A stretch of DNA of 37,323 bases from a virus: the IMG/VR virus record IMGVR_UViG_3300018914_000077, positions 1 to 37,323 of that record. One strand, given 5' to 3'. Every line of letters starts with the position of its first letter. Position 1 is the first letter of the stretch. Below the pieces are notes generated by a model. The model did no database searches. It saw only the letters and a program-made list of their open reading frames with translations, and was not told the DNA's origin. Positions 30,194 to 37,323 of the stretch are shown piece by piece. The position numbers and the translations under genes are program-made.

Positions 30194-31816
30194 ATGCCGA
30201 CGAACACGCCGAATTACAACCTCGTCAAACCGACGAAAGCGACGGATACCGCCGATATCGATGTCATAAACGCGAACATGGACAAGATCGACACAGCGAT
30301 GAAAGCGACTGCCGATGCTGTATCCGTCCACGAGACCGACTCCGTCAAACACATCACCGCAGCCGAGCGTACAGCCTGGAACGCAAAGGAGACGCCATCC
30401 GGCGCGCAGGCGAAGGTCGACGCTGCGATAACGGCGCTCATCAACGGAGCTCCTGGCGCGCTGAACACGCTCGCCGAATTGGCTGCGGCCATAGGGAACG
30501 ACGCAAGCTTTGCGACGACGATGGCCAGTGCGCTTGCGACGAAGTTGAACGCAACGGCGTCTTTAATCGACTCTGCCGCAGGTAATATGCGACCGGCCTA
30601 CAACCTGACGAATGTGGATTTCAATACCGTCACCGTGTCAGGTTTCTACCACGTAAACACTGCGGCTTCGAATTTCCCTGTTGCGTATAACGGTGTGCTT
30701 GAAGTCTACGCAATATCTGATACAAATTACGTCATCCAAATATACACAACATGGAATCGCCAAAAGTTTTTCCGTACGAAGGAAGCCGGGACGTGGGGGT
30801 CATGGGTCAACCTCAGAGATGCCGATACGGTAGACGGATTGCAAGGAGCTGATATTTTTGCGCGGCGTAATGGCTTACCTGCCAATCAAAATTGGAATAA
30901 CCTAACTGACCCCGGCAGCTACAGCTTCGGCGGCGTGTCTGGTATGACGAACCACCCTGGATTCGAGTGGGGTACAGTCCATGTGTTTCGCGATTCGGGG
31001 AATTATGTCACTCAGGTTGCGATTCAACAGGTCGGAGTGAATTACGGTTTCAAGTACCGCACGCGCAACGAATCAGGTGGATGGTCGCAATGGACTACGA
31101 TATGGAACTCGGGAAATGACGGCGCAGGCAGTGGGCTTGATGCAGATACGCTGCATGGTTGGTATATCGACGTAAACCCCACCGCACTCAGGATTGTTGG
31201 TCGAGACGGCAATGGATGGGTACGTGCTTCCGCTTTTTACGTACACCACCCGAGCAACTCAAATAAGTGGACGGTACTTGAGTATGAGAATACATTGGAT
31301 GTTGGTAGGGTAACGGCTGTCCACGACGGGATATCATATAAACCTTTGGTTCTAAACGGCAGTGATCTTCAGTATCAGCATAATGGCGGTACAAGATATC
31401 AAGTATGGAATGCTTTAAACAACGGCCCCGGCAAATATATACCAATCTTTGAAGCCGAAACATATATTCAGGGGAATGGTGGGGTCCTTTCGGGCACCTT
31501 GCAAACCGGATATACAACGGCAAGCGGGCAGTCAGGTTTTGCTCAGGATCGCCCCACAAGAATAGACCCCGAGATGATTAGTGGTCGATCTGTGTATCTA
31601 GATGTAGTTATGCGATCTACGAACGGTATCGCCTGCAACGTCGCACTGGCCGTTAGTTCAAACTCCTCCGTCGCCGGCATGTCAACCACAAGCGGAAGTT
31701 TTGTACGGATTCGAAGCTCCGCAATCTCACACGCAAATATTTCTGGTATCGATGTGTATCTTGGTCCTATCTCGACGAATGCACAGATAAAATCTGCAAG
31801 ACTCATTATTCTGTAA
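30194..31816 (+). CDS. Tail fibre protein with two pyocin-knob-like repeats (540 aa)
   Basis: The N-terminal 130 residues have the phage fibre base pattern (NYNLVKPTKATDTADIDVIN, MDKIDTAM, HITAAERTAWNAKE). Two pyocin-knob-like repeats follow at about 139-210 and 235-306 (GFYHVN...GTWGSWVNLRD and GSYSFGG...GGWSQWTTIW). Each ends in a DTVDG or DADTLHG motif. The last 200 residues form an unrecognised beta-rich receptor-binding head. The second half is less GC-rich than the first, consistent with exchange of the tip domain. Confidence 0.82.
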   Translation: MPTNTPNYNLVKPTKATDTADIDVINANMDKIDTAMKATADAVSVHETDSVKHITAAERTAWNAKETPSGAQAKVDAAITALINGAPGALNTLAELAAAIGNDASFATTMASALATKLNATASLIDSAAGNMRPAYNLTNVDFNTVTVSGFYHVNTAASNFPVAYNGVLEVYAISDTNYVIQIYTTWNRQKFFRTKEAGTWGSWVNLRDADTVDGLQGADIFARRNGLPANQNWNNLTDPGSYSFGGVSGMTNHPGFEWGTVHVFRDSGNYVTQVAIQQVGVNYGFKYRTRNESGGWSQWTTIWNSGNDGAGSGLDADTLHGWYIDVNPTALRIVGRDGNGWVRASAFYVHHPSNSNKWTVLEYENTLDVGRVTAVHDGISYKPLVLNGSDLQYQHNGGTRYQVWNALNNGPGKYIPIFEAETYIQGNGGVLSGTLQTGYTTASGQSGFAQDRPTRIDPEMISGRSVYLDVVMRSTNGIACNVALAVSSNSSVAGMSTTSGSFVRIRSSAISHANISGIDVYLGPISTNAQIKSARLIIL

Positions 31817-31827
31817 GGAGGCAAACC

Positions 31828-32259
31828 ATGAAGAAATATCTTGTTGGCCGTCTCGATCCGGACGGTAAGCCTGTCGTCGGAACAGTCCTGGATTACCCGG
31901 ACGAATACACGCACGAGGTCACCGAAGAGCAGTACCAGAACATGCACCGGCTGCAGATCATAGACGGTGATCCTGTCCTGCATGCTGAAATGCACGTCGA
32001 CGGGCCGGAGACGATTGCGGCCGGCGTGGACTTCGATCTCATCGTTTCGCTGCCTGAAGGCGCGTCGGACACGGAGATCACCCTCACGATCAGCGCAGCC
32101 GGGGAATCCGGCGAACCCGAGACGCTGCAGACGGTCAACGGGCTGGCGTTCATTCCCCTGCGCTTCGACACAGCCGGGACGTATCAGGCACTCATCACAA
32201 GCCGGTTTAACGGCGTGAAAAACATCGAATTGGTGGTGACGGGCGATGCAGGACAATAA
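31828..32259 (+). CDS. Tail fibre accessory protein with Ig-like region (143 aa)
   Basis: Short N-terminal region (KKYLVGRLDPDGKPVVGTVL, then EVTEEQYQNM) and a C-terminal beta-sandwich-like stretch (FDLIVSLPEGASDTEITLTI ... GTYQALITSRFNGVK) similar to Ig-like or invasin-type modules. It follows the fibre gene and overlaps the next gene by 14 bases. It is likely a fibre accessory or chaperone, but not assigned to a family. Confidence 0.55.
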   Translation: MKKYLVGRLDPDGKPVVGTVLDYPDEYTHEVTEEQYQNMHRLQIIDGDPVLHAEMHVDGPETIAAGVDFDLIVSLPEGASDTEITLTISAAGESGEPETLQTVNGLAFIPLRFDTAGTYQALITSRFNGVKNIELVVTGDAGQ

Positions 32260-32443
32260 GATACTGACGCAGCAGAAGGAAGGCGGTCGGCTGGTCTTCG
32301 GGAAACGCCTGACGCCGGAGGAAAAGGCGGATAGAGCGCAAACAGAGAACCAACGCCTCAAGGCAGAGCTTGAGTTGCTTAAATCGGAGAGCGCCGACAC
32401 GACACTATTGATTCTGGAGATATGGGAAGCCCAAAACGCATAA
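32246..32443 (+). CDS. Small coiled-coil protein (65 aa)
   Basis: A charged heptad-rich helix (RLTPEEKADRAQTENQRLKA) forms most of the protein, with a short N-terminal tail. It occupies the place of small XkdW/XkdX-type proteins near fibre genes, but similarity is not evident. It overlaps the preceding gene by 14 bases. Confidence 0.5.
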   Translation: MQDNKILTQQKEGGRLVFGKRLTPEEKADRAQTENQRLKAELELLKSESADTTLLILEIWEAQNA

Positions 32444-32457
32444 GGGAGAGATGAACG

Positions 32458-32757
32458 ATGGCAACGATCACGGCAATCACCAGGCAGTATGCGAAAGCGG
32501 TATTCATTGACCATTCCCGGACGCTTAACAGTGTCCCGGCCAGTCAGAAAGAGGGCGTCGTGCAGTACGCCGGCACGTCGACGCAGACGCCGAACACTTC
32601 GCCGCAGATTTACATGGAAAACATCAACGCCGCGCTTGCTGCGGAGACGATCACCCAGGTGCAGTATGACGATCTGCTGGCGACGTATCCAGACATTCCG
32701 AACCGGCCAGTCTACGGGTTGTCCGCGGCAGCAGTTTCGACCGAAGGCTCCGCATAA
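32458..32757 (+). CDS. Hypothetical fibre-region protein (99 aa)
   Basis: The 99-residue protein has a Ser/Thr-rich N-terminal half and a short helical C-terminus (MENINAALAAETITQVQYDD). GGGAGAGATG precedes the ATG. XkdX-like position, but not clearly that family. A hairpin overlaps its stop codon. Confidence 0.5.
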   Translation: MATITAITRQYAKAVFIDHSRTLNSVPASQKEGVVQYAGTSTQTPNTSPQIYMENINAALAAETITQVQYDDLLATYPDIPNRPVYGLSAAAVSTEGSA

Positions 32758-32773
32758 CGCGGGGCCTTTAATA
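32746..32773 (+). terminator. Weak terminator before lysis genes
   Basis: GGCTCCGC (32746-32753) pairs with GCGGGGCC (32759-32766) around ATAAC, with one wobble, and is followed by TTTAATA. It overlaps the end of the preceding gene. The T-run is short, so termination may be partial. Confidence 0.4.
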
Positions 32774-32793
32774 CTGGGAGAGGGGGACAGGGT

Positions 32794-33117
32794 TTGCCGC
32801 CTGAGATCGATCAGATGCAGTTGCTCAATACGATCATGGAAATACGGGTAGAGCTTTCGAGGTTGTCCGCCCGGCTCGAAAAGCTCGACGACTTTACCCG
32901 GAGCCTTGAGGAGCAGAAGCGCCAGGTTGCGGACATAAGCCGACGGGCGGATGAGATCCAGGACAAGGTCATCAAAATCGAAGAAAGCTCCAAGTCTGCC
33001 CACAAGCGGATGGACACGGCTACGAAGCTCGGATACTGGTTGCTGACCGCGATCGGCGGCAGCGTGATCCTGGTCATTGTCAATTTCGCGATGAAAGGCG
33101 GATTCGCAAATCCATAG
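32794..33117 (+). CDS. xhlA: XhlA-like lysis accessory membrane protein
   Basis: A coiled-coil N-terminal region (10-75; heptads such as IRVELSRLSARLEKLDDF) and a single C-terminal membrane helix (81-100, YWLLTAIGGSVILVIVNFAM) are the XhlA (haemolysin) pattern. PBSX XhlA acts with the holin. The start is TTG 32794 with AGGGGG 7 bases upstream; no ATG gives the same product. It is followed by the holin. Confidence 0.8.
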   Translation: MPPEIDQMQLLNTIMEIRVELSRLSARLEKLDDFTRSLEEQKRQVADISRRADEIQDKVIKIEESSKSAHKRMDTATKLGYWLLTAIGGSVILVIVNFAMKGGFANP

Positions 33118-33128
33118 GAGGGATATCC

Positions 33129-33494
33129 ATGCAATACGTTCAGCCGTATATTGACGAAATCGTGCAGGCCCTTGTCGGCCTGCTTGTTGTGCTTGTAATG
33201 GGCGTGATCGCGGAGCTGCGGGCGCGCCTGAAGCGCTGGATTGACGCCCGCACGACCGCCGCCCAGCGGGAGACGCTGCACAAGCTGGCCGCGGAAGCGG
33301 CGGCGTTTGCTGAGTCTATGTACTCGACCGGCGGCGGCCGCGAGAAGCTGCAGCAGGCCAGCCAATACGTCTCCGAGCGCGCCGCGGCGCTGGGCATCCC
33401 GGTCAAGGGGGAGACGATTCTGGCCGCGATTGAGGCGGCCGTACTCGAGTACAATGCCAAGGTCAAAGCGGGTAAAACGAGGGATGCGACATGA
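33129..33494 (+). CDS. Holin, LLH family
   Basis: One membrane helix at about 9-27 (EIVQALVGLLVVLVMGVIAE) is followed by a long charged amphipathic domain. Its segments LHKLAAEAAAFAESMY, REKLQQASQYVSERAAALGI and ILAAIEAAVLEYN are the LL-H holin pattern. It would make the membrane lesion that releases the endolysin. A TAGGAGGG site precedes the ATG, and the stop overlaps the endolysin start (ATGA). Confidence 0.88.
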   Translation: MQYVQPYIDEIVQALVGLLVVLVMGVIAELRARLKRWIDARTTAAQRETLHKLAAEAAAFAESMYSTGGGREKLQQASQYVSERAAALGIPVKGETILAAIEAAVLEYNAKVKAGKTRDAT

Positions 33495-34249
33495 CCAAGA
33501 TGACGCCGGCCGCCTTTATCGCCGCTCTGGCGCCGCAGGCGATCCGCGCGCGACGGGACGGCTCTCCGATGTTCCCATCGGTCCGCCTCGCCCAGAACAT
33601 CCTGGAGACCGGTTGCAAGCTGCATCCCTGGAACAACCTGGGCGGCATCAAGGTGGGCAGCGGCAAGCCCAACGAATGGTGGAGAGGCAAGGTCGTCAAC
33701 AAGGGGACGTGGGAGGTATACGACGGACGCCGGGTGGATATCGTCGCGGCGTTCCGCGCCTATGACTCCGTCTACGACTTCTACCGCGATCAGGACCGCC
33801 TATTCTCCACGGCGCGGTACACACGCGTGCGGAAGGCCAAGACGCCGGAGGAGCAGGCGCAGGCGCTGCAGGCTTGCGGCTATGCGACGGATCCGGCGTA
33901 TGCCGAGAAGCTGATCGGGCTGATCCGGAAGCACGGGCTGAAAAAATATGATGGAGTGGAGGTCGATGAACAGATGACAGATTTGGAGAAGAAGCAATTC
34001 GCGCAGCTGCAGGGGCTGGTGAAAGATCTGGCTGAGACGTTAAGCATGCAGCGCGAAATGATCCAAAAACTCGCGGACAGGCTCGGAATGGTCGAAGAGA
34101 ATCGGATCATGGACAAACCGCCGGCATGGGCCGAGGATTCTGTCAGAGAGGCTGTCAAGGCCGGACTGATCGACACGCCTGCGGGGGGGAGCTATGACTT
34201 CTACCGTATGCTCGCCGTATTGCACCGGGCCGGGATCTTGAAGAAATAA
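33491..34249 (+). CDS. Endolysin, glucosaminidase domain with coiled-coil C-terminus
   Basis: Residues 1-150 are a GH73-type N-acetylglucosaminidase: AQNILETG with the probable acid Glu39, WNNLGGIKV, the FRAYDSVYDFYRDQDRLF segment and the characteristic YATDPAYAEKL at 131-141. A coiled coil (about 160-205) and a short C-terminal motif (PPAWAEDSVREAVKAGLIDT, 210-229) may bind the wall or form oligomers. There is no signal peptide, so it depends on the holin. A strong terminator follows. Confidence 0.88.
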   Translation: MTKMTPAAFIAALAPQAIRARRDGSPMFPSVRLAQNILETGCKLHPWNNLGGIKVGSGKPNEWWRGKVVNKGTWEVYDGRRVDIVAAFRAYDSVYDFYRDQDRLFSTARYTRVRKAKTPEEQAQALQACGYATDPAYAEKLIGLIRKHGLKKYDGVEVDEQMTDLEKKQFAQLQGLVKDLAETLSMQREMIQKLADRLGMVEENRIMDKPPAWAEDSVREAVKAGLIDTPAGGSYDFYRMLAVLHRAGILKK

Positions 34250-34271
34250 AATACCAATCGCTTGTTAATAT

Positions 34272-34305
34272 GCCCCGCGGCCATTGGCCAGCGGGGCTAT
34301 TTTCT
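34272..34305 (+). terminator. Terminator at end of the late operon
   Basis: GCCCCGC (34272-34278) with GCGGGGC (34291-34297), and an inner GGCC pair around ATT, are followed by TATTTTCTT. The hairpin lies between convergent genes and may serve both, although the T-run is better on the plus strand. Confidence 0.75.
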
Positions 34306-34652
34306 TAGAAGCAATTTTTCATGAATGTTTTATAGACCTTATCGTCCATCTCAATCAGGCTTTTCTTCCCGTCCTTAAACTGTACGGCGACAATATGTAC
34401 CCCTTTACTCTTCGCTGAGAGCCCAGCCAGAAGTCCAACCGGCCCCAGCAAGAATCCACCTACCAGTCCGCGACCAACAGCGCTGACCGCGCTTTTTTTG
34501 CTGGACTCATCCATGACCTCGTATTCCTCTACCGTTTCTTTATTCAATTGGATATTGCTGAAGAATCCGGTTGATATCGTGACGACCCCTAGAACCGCAC
34601 TGACCAGTTTTCCTTCATAATCGCCGGCTATTACTTTGTTCTTCGCACCCAT
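34305..34652 (-). CDS. Small glycine-zipper membrane-type protein (115 aa), opposite strand
   Basis: A 115-residue protein with a glycine-zipper-like stretch (AVGRGLVGGFLLGPVGLLAG, about 58-78) between two beta-rich parts. I do not recognise a named family. It is transcribed against the phage late genes and sits after lysis, a typical place for a lysogenic conversion or superinfection gene. A GAAGGGATC binding-site-like sequence lies upstream of the ATG on the minus strand. Confidence 0.65.
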   Translation of the reverse strand: MGAKNKVIAGDYEGKLVSAVLGVVTISTGFFSNIQLNKETVEEYEVMDESSKKSAVSAVGRGLVGGFLLGPVGLLAGLSAKSKGVHIVAVQFKDGKKSLIEMDDKVYKTFMKNCF

Positions 34653-34741
34653 TGACCGGATCAGATCCCTTCATCAAAGTTAGAGACTTATCACAATACT
34701 ACAACAGATTCATTTTTATGGCGATATGTGGAAATAAAATT

Positions 34742-34793
34742 TTGTCGATTATCGTCTCAAGTATTTTTTGTTCGCATTTTGTTCGTGTATAAT
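34742..34793 (+). promoter_or_regulatory. Promoter of the terminal winged-helix gene with 0A-box-like element
   Basis: A perfect -10 TATAAT at 34788-34793 lies 37 bp before the gene's ATG; the -35 region is T-rich without a good match. Upstream, TTGTCGATTATCGTC (34742-34756) includes TGTCGAt, one base from the Spo0A-box core TGTCGAA. The gap 34653-34829 holds nothing else that I see. Confidence 0.45.
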
Positions 34794-34829
34794 TTTTGAA
34801 ACGAATGTAATGGTAGAGAGGTGACACGC

Positions 34830-35090
34830 ATGCTTACGGATACGGAACGCAAGATCCTCCGGATCATATGGAACCGTAATCGCGCCGATGCATCTTTTAT
34901 CAGTATCCCCTTGTATGCTCGCATGTCCGGCCGGCGGGAGGGGCAGGTGCTGCGCGCGCTCACCAGCCTGGCCGAGAAGAGCGTCATCGAGTGGGATCCG
35001 ACGTTCAAGCGCGTCCAAGTGATCAACACGATGCTGCTCACCGGTCCGCCCCAGAAGGCGACCAGCTCGCCGGCCGTTAAGCCGTGGTGA
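34830..35090 (+). CDS. Winged-helix DNA-binding protein (86 aa)
   Basis: The protein reads as a winged helix: LTDTERKILRIIWNR, then SFISIPLYARMSGRREGQVLRAL and TSLAEKSVIEWDP. It starts at ATG 34830 with AGAGAGGTGA just upstream, giving 86 residues. It has its own promoter, so it is probably expressed in the lysogen. It may regulate phage or host genes; no target is visible, except that a second copy of the 15-bp element upstream of it occurs at 35435. Confidence 0.6.
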   Translation: MLTDTERKILRIIWNRNRADASFISIPLYARMSGRREGQVLRALTSLAEKSVIEWDPTFKRVQVINTMLLTGPPQKATSSPAVKPW

Positions 35091-35167
35091 ATGTTGGATT
35101 GATCGAAGGTCACATAAACGAGATAAGGTCACGAAAAAAGTCACGTTTTTTCCGTTAGACTATGAAA

Positions 35168-35376
35168 TGGACCGGTTGTGTTTTGACGTTACTGGTGAGT
35201 GGGACTAGTAAACGACCCGCGAACGTTCGTCTTCGAAATGGTTTGAAAGCGGTCCAAAGATGGGCGGCATGATGTAAGAAAGGCTGCTTCTCACCTTGAG
35301 AAGTTGCGCTTAACTGCATAAGCATAAGATGAGGCTTCTCATCCGTTCGAAGTGGACGGTTGGGAAGCCTCTTTTT
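35168..35376 (+). ncRNA. Candidate structured RNA/leader with competing stems
   Basis: TGGACCG (35168-35174) pairs with CGGTCCA (35250-35256), enclosing a hairpin CGTTACTGGT/ACTAGT-A-AACG (35187-35214). A second hairpin CTTCTCA/TGAGAAG (35287-35303) precedes the terminator. The same TGAGAAG can instead pair with CTTCTCA at 35335-35341 and so disrupt the terminator, as in an attenuator. A possible promoter is TTGATC (35099-35104) with GATAAG (35122-35127) at 17-bp spacing. It matches no riboswitch I recognise. Confidence 0.45.
35331..35376 (+). terminator. Intrinsic terminator of the structured RNA
   Basis: GAGGCTTC (35331-35338) pairs with GAAGCCTC (35364-35371), with inner CCGT/ACGG pairing, and is followed by TTTTT (35372-35376). 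Confidence 0.8.
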
Positions 35377-35616
35377 CGTCTGAAATGAAGCTGTAAAAAT
35401 TGGAAATATCATTCAATTAATATTCCGAAAAGTGTTGTCGATTTTCGTCGATTAACGCTTTATAAGTGGTTGGATTAAATTGTATGATTACAGAATAGCA
35501 CTATTTTTTTGTGAATCATACGGGGGTGTAAGGTTTGGGTTAGTAAGATTTTAGTTCGGTGCTATTGATATTATGACAGTAAGCCAGAAGACATGACATC
35601 CGAGGAGCTGAACTAC

Positions 35617-37323
35617 TTGCAAGCAAAACGCTTCATTTCCATGCTGTTGCTGCTGTCAATTGTGTTTCCCGCGTTTTCCATTCAGAGGCTGTCCGCAGCT
35701 GTTCCCGAATTCGGTTCCGTTCGGGTGGAGGTGGAGAATAACGGAACCCAGGATTCCTACGTGCCGATGGCGCCCACGCGGCTGGGTAACAAACTGCTGG
35801 TGTACTGGCAAGACATGGCCGCCAGTTACCAGGAGCATTATACCGTAATAAATCCGGACGGCTCGCTTGGCTCGATGCCGCCCGTTACGCTCAGTCCGAG
35901 GACCAACGACCTGAGCGATACGGTTCTCCACGGCGCACTCTCAAACGGCAATATGGTCGTCTATTGGTACAGCGGGGGCTCGGGCAAGGGCTTCACGGAC
36001 ACCTATTTCAAAATCATCGATCCTAACGGCAACGAGGTCGTCGGGGCAACCAAAATCAACTCAAGTCCGGGGGAACTGAACCGGTTCACGAAGTTTGCGG
36101 AGCTGTCGAACGGCAATTTGGCGTTCGTCTGGGCGACAAGCGGAGGAGAATATGCTTTAAGACGATTTCAGCCGGACGGAACCGCTGTGGATGGCGCTCA
36201 GCTATCGGTCACATCCTTGGCCGGAATTTCAAGCTCGCAATACAGCCATGACATTGCAGCCAACGGGAACGGCAAGTTTATGATCATGATCTCCTACTCC
36301 AATCCCAATTATGTCGGCATGATCTTCGATAACGATGCATCCGCGCCGAATCAAGTCAATGGACAGAACTCGTTCGTCATCTCATCCCGCGGCGAGAACG
36401 GAAACGAAATACAATGGTTGAAGGTATTGCCGGACGGAAGGTTTTTGACGGTATACCAAAAAATAACCGGTGTTGATTCCAGTTCTCGAAGTGTGGCGTT
36501 CAGGATATACAATCAAGACGGCACCCCTTATGCCGACGAGACGGTCATCCGGCCACTGAACTCTTGGGGTACCATATCCGAACCGATCATCTTGCCGGAT
36601 GGCGGATTCGCGCTGTCCTATTCGTACCTGGACTATAATACCGAGCCAGATACGTACCAGACCTATTTCGAGTCATATAGCAGCACAGGCACATTCCAAC
36701 ACGATTTGTCGGCTGGCTTGCCGGCTGTCAATGACCAGTATGGCGCGGTCTTCCCTTTTCAAGATGTCGATGGGAATATCTCGTTCCTGGTCAACGACAA
36801 GGAAAGCGGTGACCCCACCTACGACTCCTGGTTGCTGCGCCATGGTGAGTCGACACACACGGTGACGTTCCAGGATTGGGACGGAACCGGACTGAAGACG
36901 GAGACGGTCAACCACGGCGCCGCCGCGACGGCACCGGCGGATCCGTCGCGTACGGGCTACACGTTCACGGGCTGGAGCGCGGCGTTCGCGAATGTGACCG
37001 CGGACCTGACGGTAACGGCGCAGTACGACGCCAATGAATACACCGTCAGCTTCGAGAGCAATGGAGGCAGCGCGGTAGCAGCCGTGCAGGCGGACTACGG
37101 CACGAAGCTGACCGCGCCTGCGGCGCCGACGCGCGACGGCTACAGCTTCGACGGCTGGTACAAGGACGCGGGCTTGACGACCGCGTGGGACTTCAATACG
37201 GATACGGTGCCGGTGGACGGCATGACGCTGTACGCGAAGTGGACGATCAAGACATATACGGTGACGTTCCAGGATTGGGACGGAGCCGGACTGAAGACGG
37301 AGACGGTCAACCACGGCGCTGCG
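35617..37323 (+). CDS. Secreted protein with Listeria-Bacteroides repeats (3' end beyond window)
   Basis: The frame opens at TTG 35617 with GAGGAG 9 bases upstream and runs to the window end without a stop, so the protein is longer than the 569 residues seen. Residues 1-28 are a signal peptide (FISMLLLLSIVFPAFSIQRL, then SAA). The next 385 residues have beta-rich repeats with PNGN, PDGT and NQDGT turns, like a beta-propeller. From about residue 416 come Listeria-Bacteroides (InlB B) repeats: VTFQDWDG, GYTFTGW, YTVSFESNGGSAVA, DGYSFDGWY. It looks like a host surface protein of Paenibacillaceae rather than a phage gene. Confidence 0.8.
   Translation, partial: MQAKRFISMLLLLSIVFPAFSIQRLSAAVPEFGSVRVEVENNGTQDSYVPMAPTRLGNKLLVYWQDMAASYQEHYTVINPDGSLGSMPPVTLSPRTNDLSDTVLHGALSNGNMVVYWYSGGSGKGFTDTYFKIIDPNGNEVVGATKINSSPGELNRFTKFAELSNGNLAFVWATSGGEYALRRFQPDGTAVDGAQLSVTSLAGISSSQYSHDIAANGNGKFMIMISYSNPNYVGMIFDNDASAPNQVNGQNSFVISSRGENGNEIQWLKVLPDGRFLTVYQKITGVDSSSRSVAFRIYNQDGTPYADETVIRPLNSWGTISEPIILPDGGFALSYSYLDYNTEPDTYQTYFESYSSTGTFQHDLSAGLPAVNDQYGAVFPFQDVDGNISFLVNDKESGDPTYDSWLLRHGESTHTVTFQDWDGTGLKTETVNHGAAATAPADPSRTGYTFTGWSAAFANVTADLTVTAQYDANEYTVSFESNGGSAVAAVQADYGTKLTAPAAPTRDGYSFDGWYKDAGLTTAWDFNTDTVPVDGMTLYAKWTIKTYTVTFQDWDGAGLKTETVNHGAA
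36862..37323 (+). repeat. Coding tandem repeats with a 399-bp period
   Basis: The segment beginning GTGACGTTCCAGGATTGG at 36862 recurs at 37261 with one visible base change in 60, a period of 399 bp (133 codons). The near identity points to recent duplication and makes the region prone to assembly collapse. Confidence 0.8.

Larger units (their letters stand above)
35091..35616. other. 526-base non-coding stretch: candidate phage-host boundary
   Basis: No gene is supported here; a minus-strand frame at 35155-35412 has shadow composition. The stretch holds repeated AAGGTCAC (35106-35113, 35125-35132), a structured RNA candidate with terminator (35168-35376), a TTGTCGATTTTCGTC element (35435-35449) and an inverted repeat GTATGATT/AATCATAC (35482-35489, 35514-35521). 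The right attachment site is probably in or near it, but cannot be fixed without the left end. Confidence 0.55.

Noticed and set aside
35134-35151. AAAAAA/TTTTTT hairpin as a terminator of the winged-helix gene
   Set aside because: The stem is purely A:T and would be unstable; the convincing terminator is at 35331-35376.
35168-35376. Structured RNA as a T-box or a known riboswitch
   Set aside because: The T-box GGTGGNACC motif and the conserved cores of SAM, c-di-GMP and cobalamin riboswitches that I looked for are absent.
35155-35412. Minus-strand 85-residue frame in the non-coding stretch
   Set aside because: No ribosome binding site, odd composition, and it covers the terminator and stem-loops; better explained as chance.
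35482-35521. Inverted repeat GTATGATT/AATCATAC as an attachment site
   Set aside because: Attachment cores are direct repeats between both prophage ends; the left end is not in the window, so this cannot be supported.
36673-37314. Minus-strand 213-residue frame rich in Arg and Val
   Set aside because: It mirrors the repeats of the secreted protein on the plus strand, which has a signal peptide and recognised repeats.

Overview
The window carries most of a temperate, contractile-tailed phage genome (a prophage) followed at the right edge by what looks like host DNA. The host is a spore-forming-type Bacillota of moderately high GC, most likely Paenibacillaceae (Paenibacillus or Cohnella relatives). 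This rests on the very strong AGGAGGTGATC-type ribosome binding sites, frequent GTG and TTG starts, a PBSX/Xkd-type tail cluster, an LLH-type holin, and a giant secreted protein with Listeria-Bacteroides repeats at the right end. Genus is an inference; no search was run.

Layout. 1-1411 (minus strand): lysogeny arm with a small unknown protein, an ImmA/IrrE metallopeptidase and a CI-like repressor. 1435-1817: divergent control region with a family of TTGA-N7-TCAA operators and opposed promoters. 1588-3607: early genes (Cro-like, excisionase-like, a second XRE regulator, small unknowns). 3634-6356: replication module (DUF4373 initiator with palindromes that look like an internal origin, helicase loader, DnaB). 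6359-11005: accessory early genes, including a PcfK-PcfJ pair, a DUF3102 protein and zinc-ribbon proteins. 11117-11693: late switch made of an ArpU/RinA-like regulator, nine 9-bp iterons, a promoter and a terminator.

11726-17008: a minimal tyrosine recombinase, then packaging genes (TerS, an HNH-kinase fusion, an AT-rich membrane moron, a second TerS-like protein, TerL). 17011-22329: HK97-type head and connector genes (portal, protease, capsid, connector, head-tail joining, tail terminator, gp10-like). 22347-30181: contractile tail in the PBSX order sheath, tube, frameshifted chaperone, tape measure, XkdP to XkdU. 30194-32757: tail fibre and small accessory proteins. 32794-34249: lysis (XhlA-like, holin, glucosaminidase endolysin). 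34305-35090: two lysogeny-type end genes. 35091-35616: non-coding stretch with a candidate structured RNA and terminator. 35617-end: a secreted repeat protein, cut by the window edge.

The repressor/ImmA/Cro circuit controls lysogeny. The early operon supplies initiator, loader and helicase to replicate with host polymerase. The ArpU-like protein probably turns on the late promoter through the iterons, leading to packaging, head, tail and lysis. No main integrase is seen; it is probably left of base 1. The most notable signals are a textbook -1 frameshift site in the tail chaperone, the iteron/late promoter/terminator block, origin-like palindromes in the initiator gene, an ATT start codon in the baseplate gene, and a structured RNA with competing stems beyond the phage end.
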